Shown here piece after piece: positions 6,335-6,524 of a stretch of 6,524 bases of DNA (its first letter is position 1; the number at the start of each line of letters is the position of its first letter). The position numbers and the translations under genes are program-made. The notes beneath the pieces were generated by a model. That model ran no database searches and was not told where the DNA came from. It saw only the letters and a program-made list of their open reading frames with translations. The DNA comes from Rhodospirillaceae bacterium (lineage in GTDB: Bacteria > Pseudomonadota > Alphaproteobacteria > Rhodospirillales > Magnetospirillaceae): NCBI GenBank assembly GCA_030151865.1, contig JASLCK010000201.1, forward strand, positions 1 through 6,524. Reading direction: 5' to 3'.

Positions 6335-6424
6335 CGTTATGTGCATCCTCGGTTTTATAACCCAAAGACCCGCCGACGGCGTGTCACGCACGCAAGGGGA
6401 CAGGTCTGAAACGTGGTTGGCGCT
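6335..6424. other. Spacer between the rlpA-like gene and dacA
   Basis: This 90-bp gap holds a weak minus-strand stem at 6367-6385 (GAC and CGCC pairing with GGCG and GTC around a three-base loop), followed by TTTGGGTT. It also holds an overlapping 11-bp dyad, GCGTG-T-CACGC, at 6379-6389. TTATAA lies at 6360-6355 on the minus strand, but no -35 element sits at a proper distance, and a transcript starting there would have almost no leader. I cannot call a promoter or terminator with confidence; read-through from the upstream gene is the simplest reading. Confidence 0.4.
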
Positions 6425-6524
6425 TTAGTCCACCACAAGCTTTGCGTCCGGATAACCCGACCCGATCACTTTTTCCAACAACGCATCGGCGTCGGTCACG
6501 TTGCCGACCGGCCCCAGGCGGACA
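6425..6524 (-). CDS. rlpA: 3' end of an RlpA-like protein with SPOR domain (partial)
   Basis: The last 32 codons of a gene that runs off the right edge end with TAA at 6427-6425. The visible residues begin VRLGPVGNVTDADALLEKV and end GYPDAKLVVD. The VxLGP strand, a following helix with acidic and alanine residues, and a final strand after GYP match the last repeat of a SPOR domain, which binds denuded septal glycan. SPOR-tailed RlpA (septal lytic transglycosylase, outer-membrane lipoprotein) commonly precedes this carboxypeptidase and tmk in alphaproteobacteria, as I recall. The RlpA catalytic domain lies outside the window, so another SPOR protein remains possible. Confidence 0.65.
   Translation of the reverse strand, partial: VRLGPVGNVTDADALLEKVIGSGYPDAKLVVD

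Noticed and set aside
6344..6360. TTATAAAA upstream of dacA as a -10 promoter element
   Set aside because: No -35-like hexamer sits 16-18 bp upstream, and the start site would fall at or just before the start codon, leaving almost no leader.
1..6524. A defence island, mobile element, CRISPR array or biosynthetic cluster
   Set aside because: Every long gene is a recognised housekeeping family in consistent orientation with tight spacing and uniform codon use. No transposase, integrase, terminal repeats, spaced direct repeats or tRNA-like fold was found.

Overview
This window reads as a stretch of alphaproteobacterial chromosome. The most likely source is a Rhodospirillales member, perhaps Magnetospirillum- or Phaeospirillum-like. 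That rests on high GC with strong G/C preference at third codon positions, the gene order, a 517-residue methionyl-tRNA synthetase without a C-terminal tRNA-binding domain, and a DNA polymerase III delta' subunit without zinc-finger cysteines. The genus is a guess from recall; the class is much safer.

Six complete genes and one partial gene lie on the minus strand, in transcription order from right to left. They are the 3' end of an RlpA-like SPOR-domain gene (beyond 6524 to 6425), a secreted D-Ala-D-Ala carboxypeptidase (6334-5147), thymidylate kinase tmk (5144-4515), DNA polymerase III delta' holB (4445-3351), methionyl-tRNA synthetase metG (3293-1740), a TatD/YcfH-type metal-dependent hydrolase (1740-964) and a PhnP-like metallo-beta-lactamase-fold hydrolase (967-197). 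The left edge carries the probable 3' end of a convergent plus-strand gene (1-66), followed by an intrinsic terminator (about 91-119).

The minus-strand cluster looks like one long operon, or two overlapping ones. Gaps are 2 bp (dacA/tmk), 69 bp (tmk/holB) and 57 bp (holB/metG), and stop and start codons overlap at metG/tatD and tatD/MBL. The first two genes act on peptidoglycan at the septum or cell wall. tmk and holB supply dTDP and a clamp-loader subunit for replication, and metG charges tRNA-Met. The two terminal hydrolases are housekeeping enzymes with incompletely defined substrates. The tmk-holB-ycfH order is also found in E. coli.

I see no mobile element, CRISPR array, tRNA or rRNA, and no sign of an undescribed defence or biosynthetic system. 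The least explained items are non-coding: a strong 37-nt palindrome between tmk and holB next to a holB start that lacks a Shine-Dalgarno, and a small hairpin and possible promoter at the holB/metG junction. The PhnP-like enzyme also lacks most of the structural zinc ligands recalled from E. coli PhnP.
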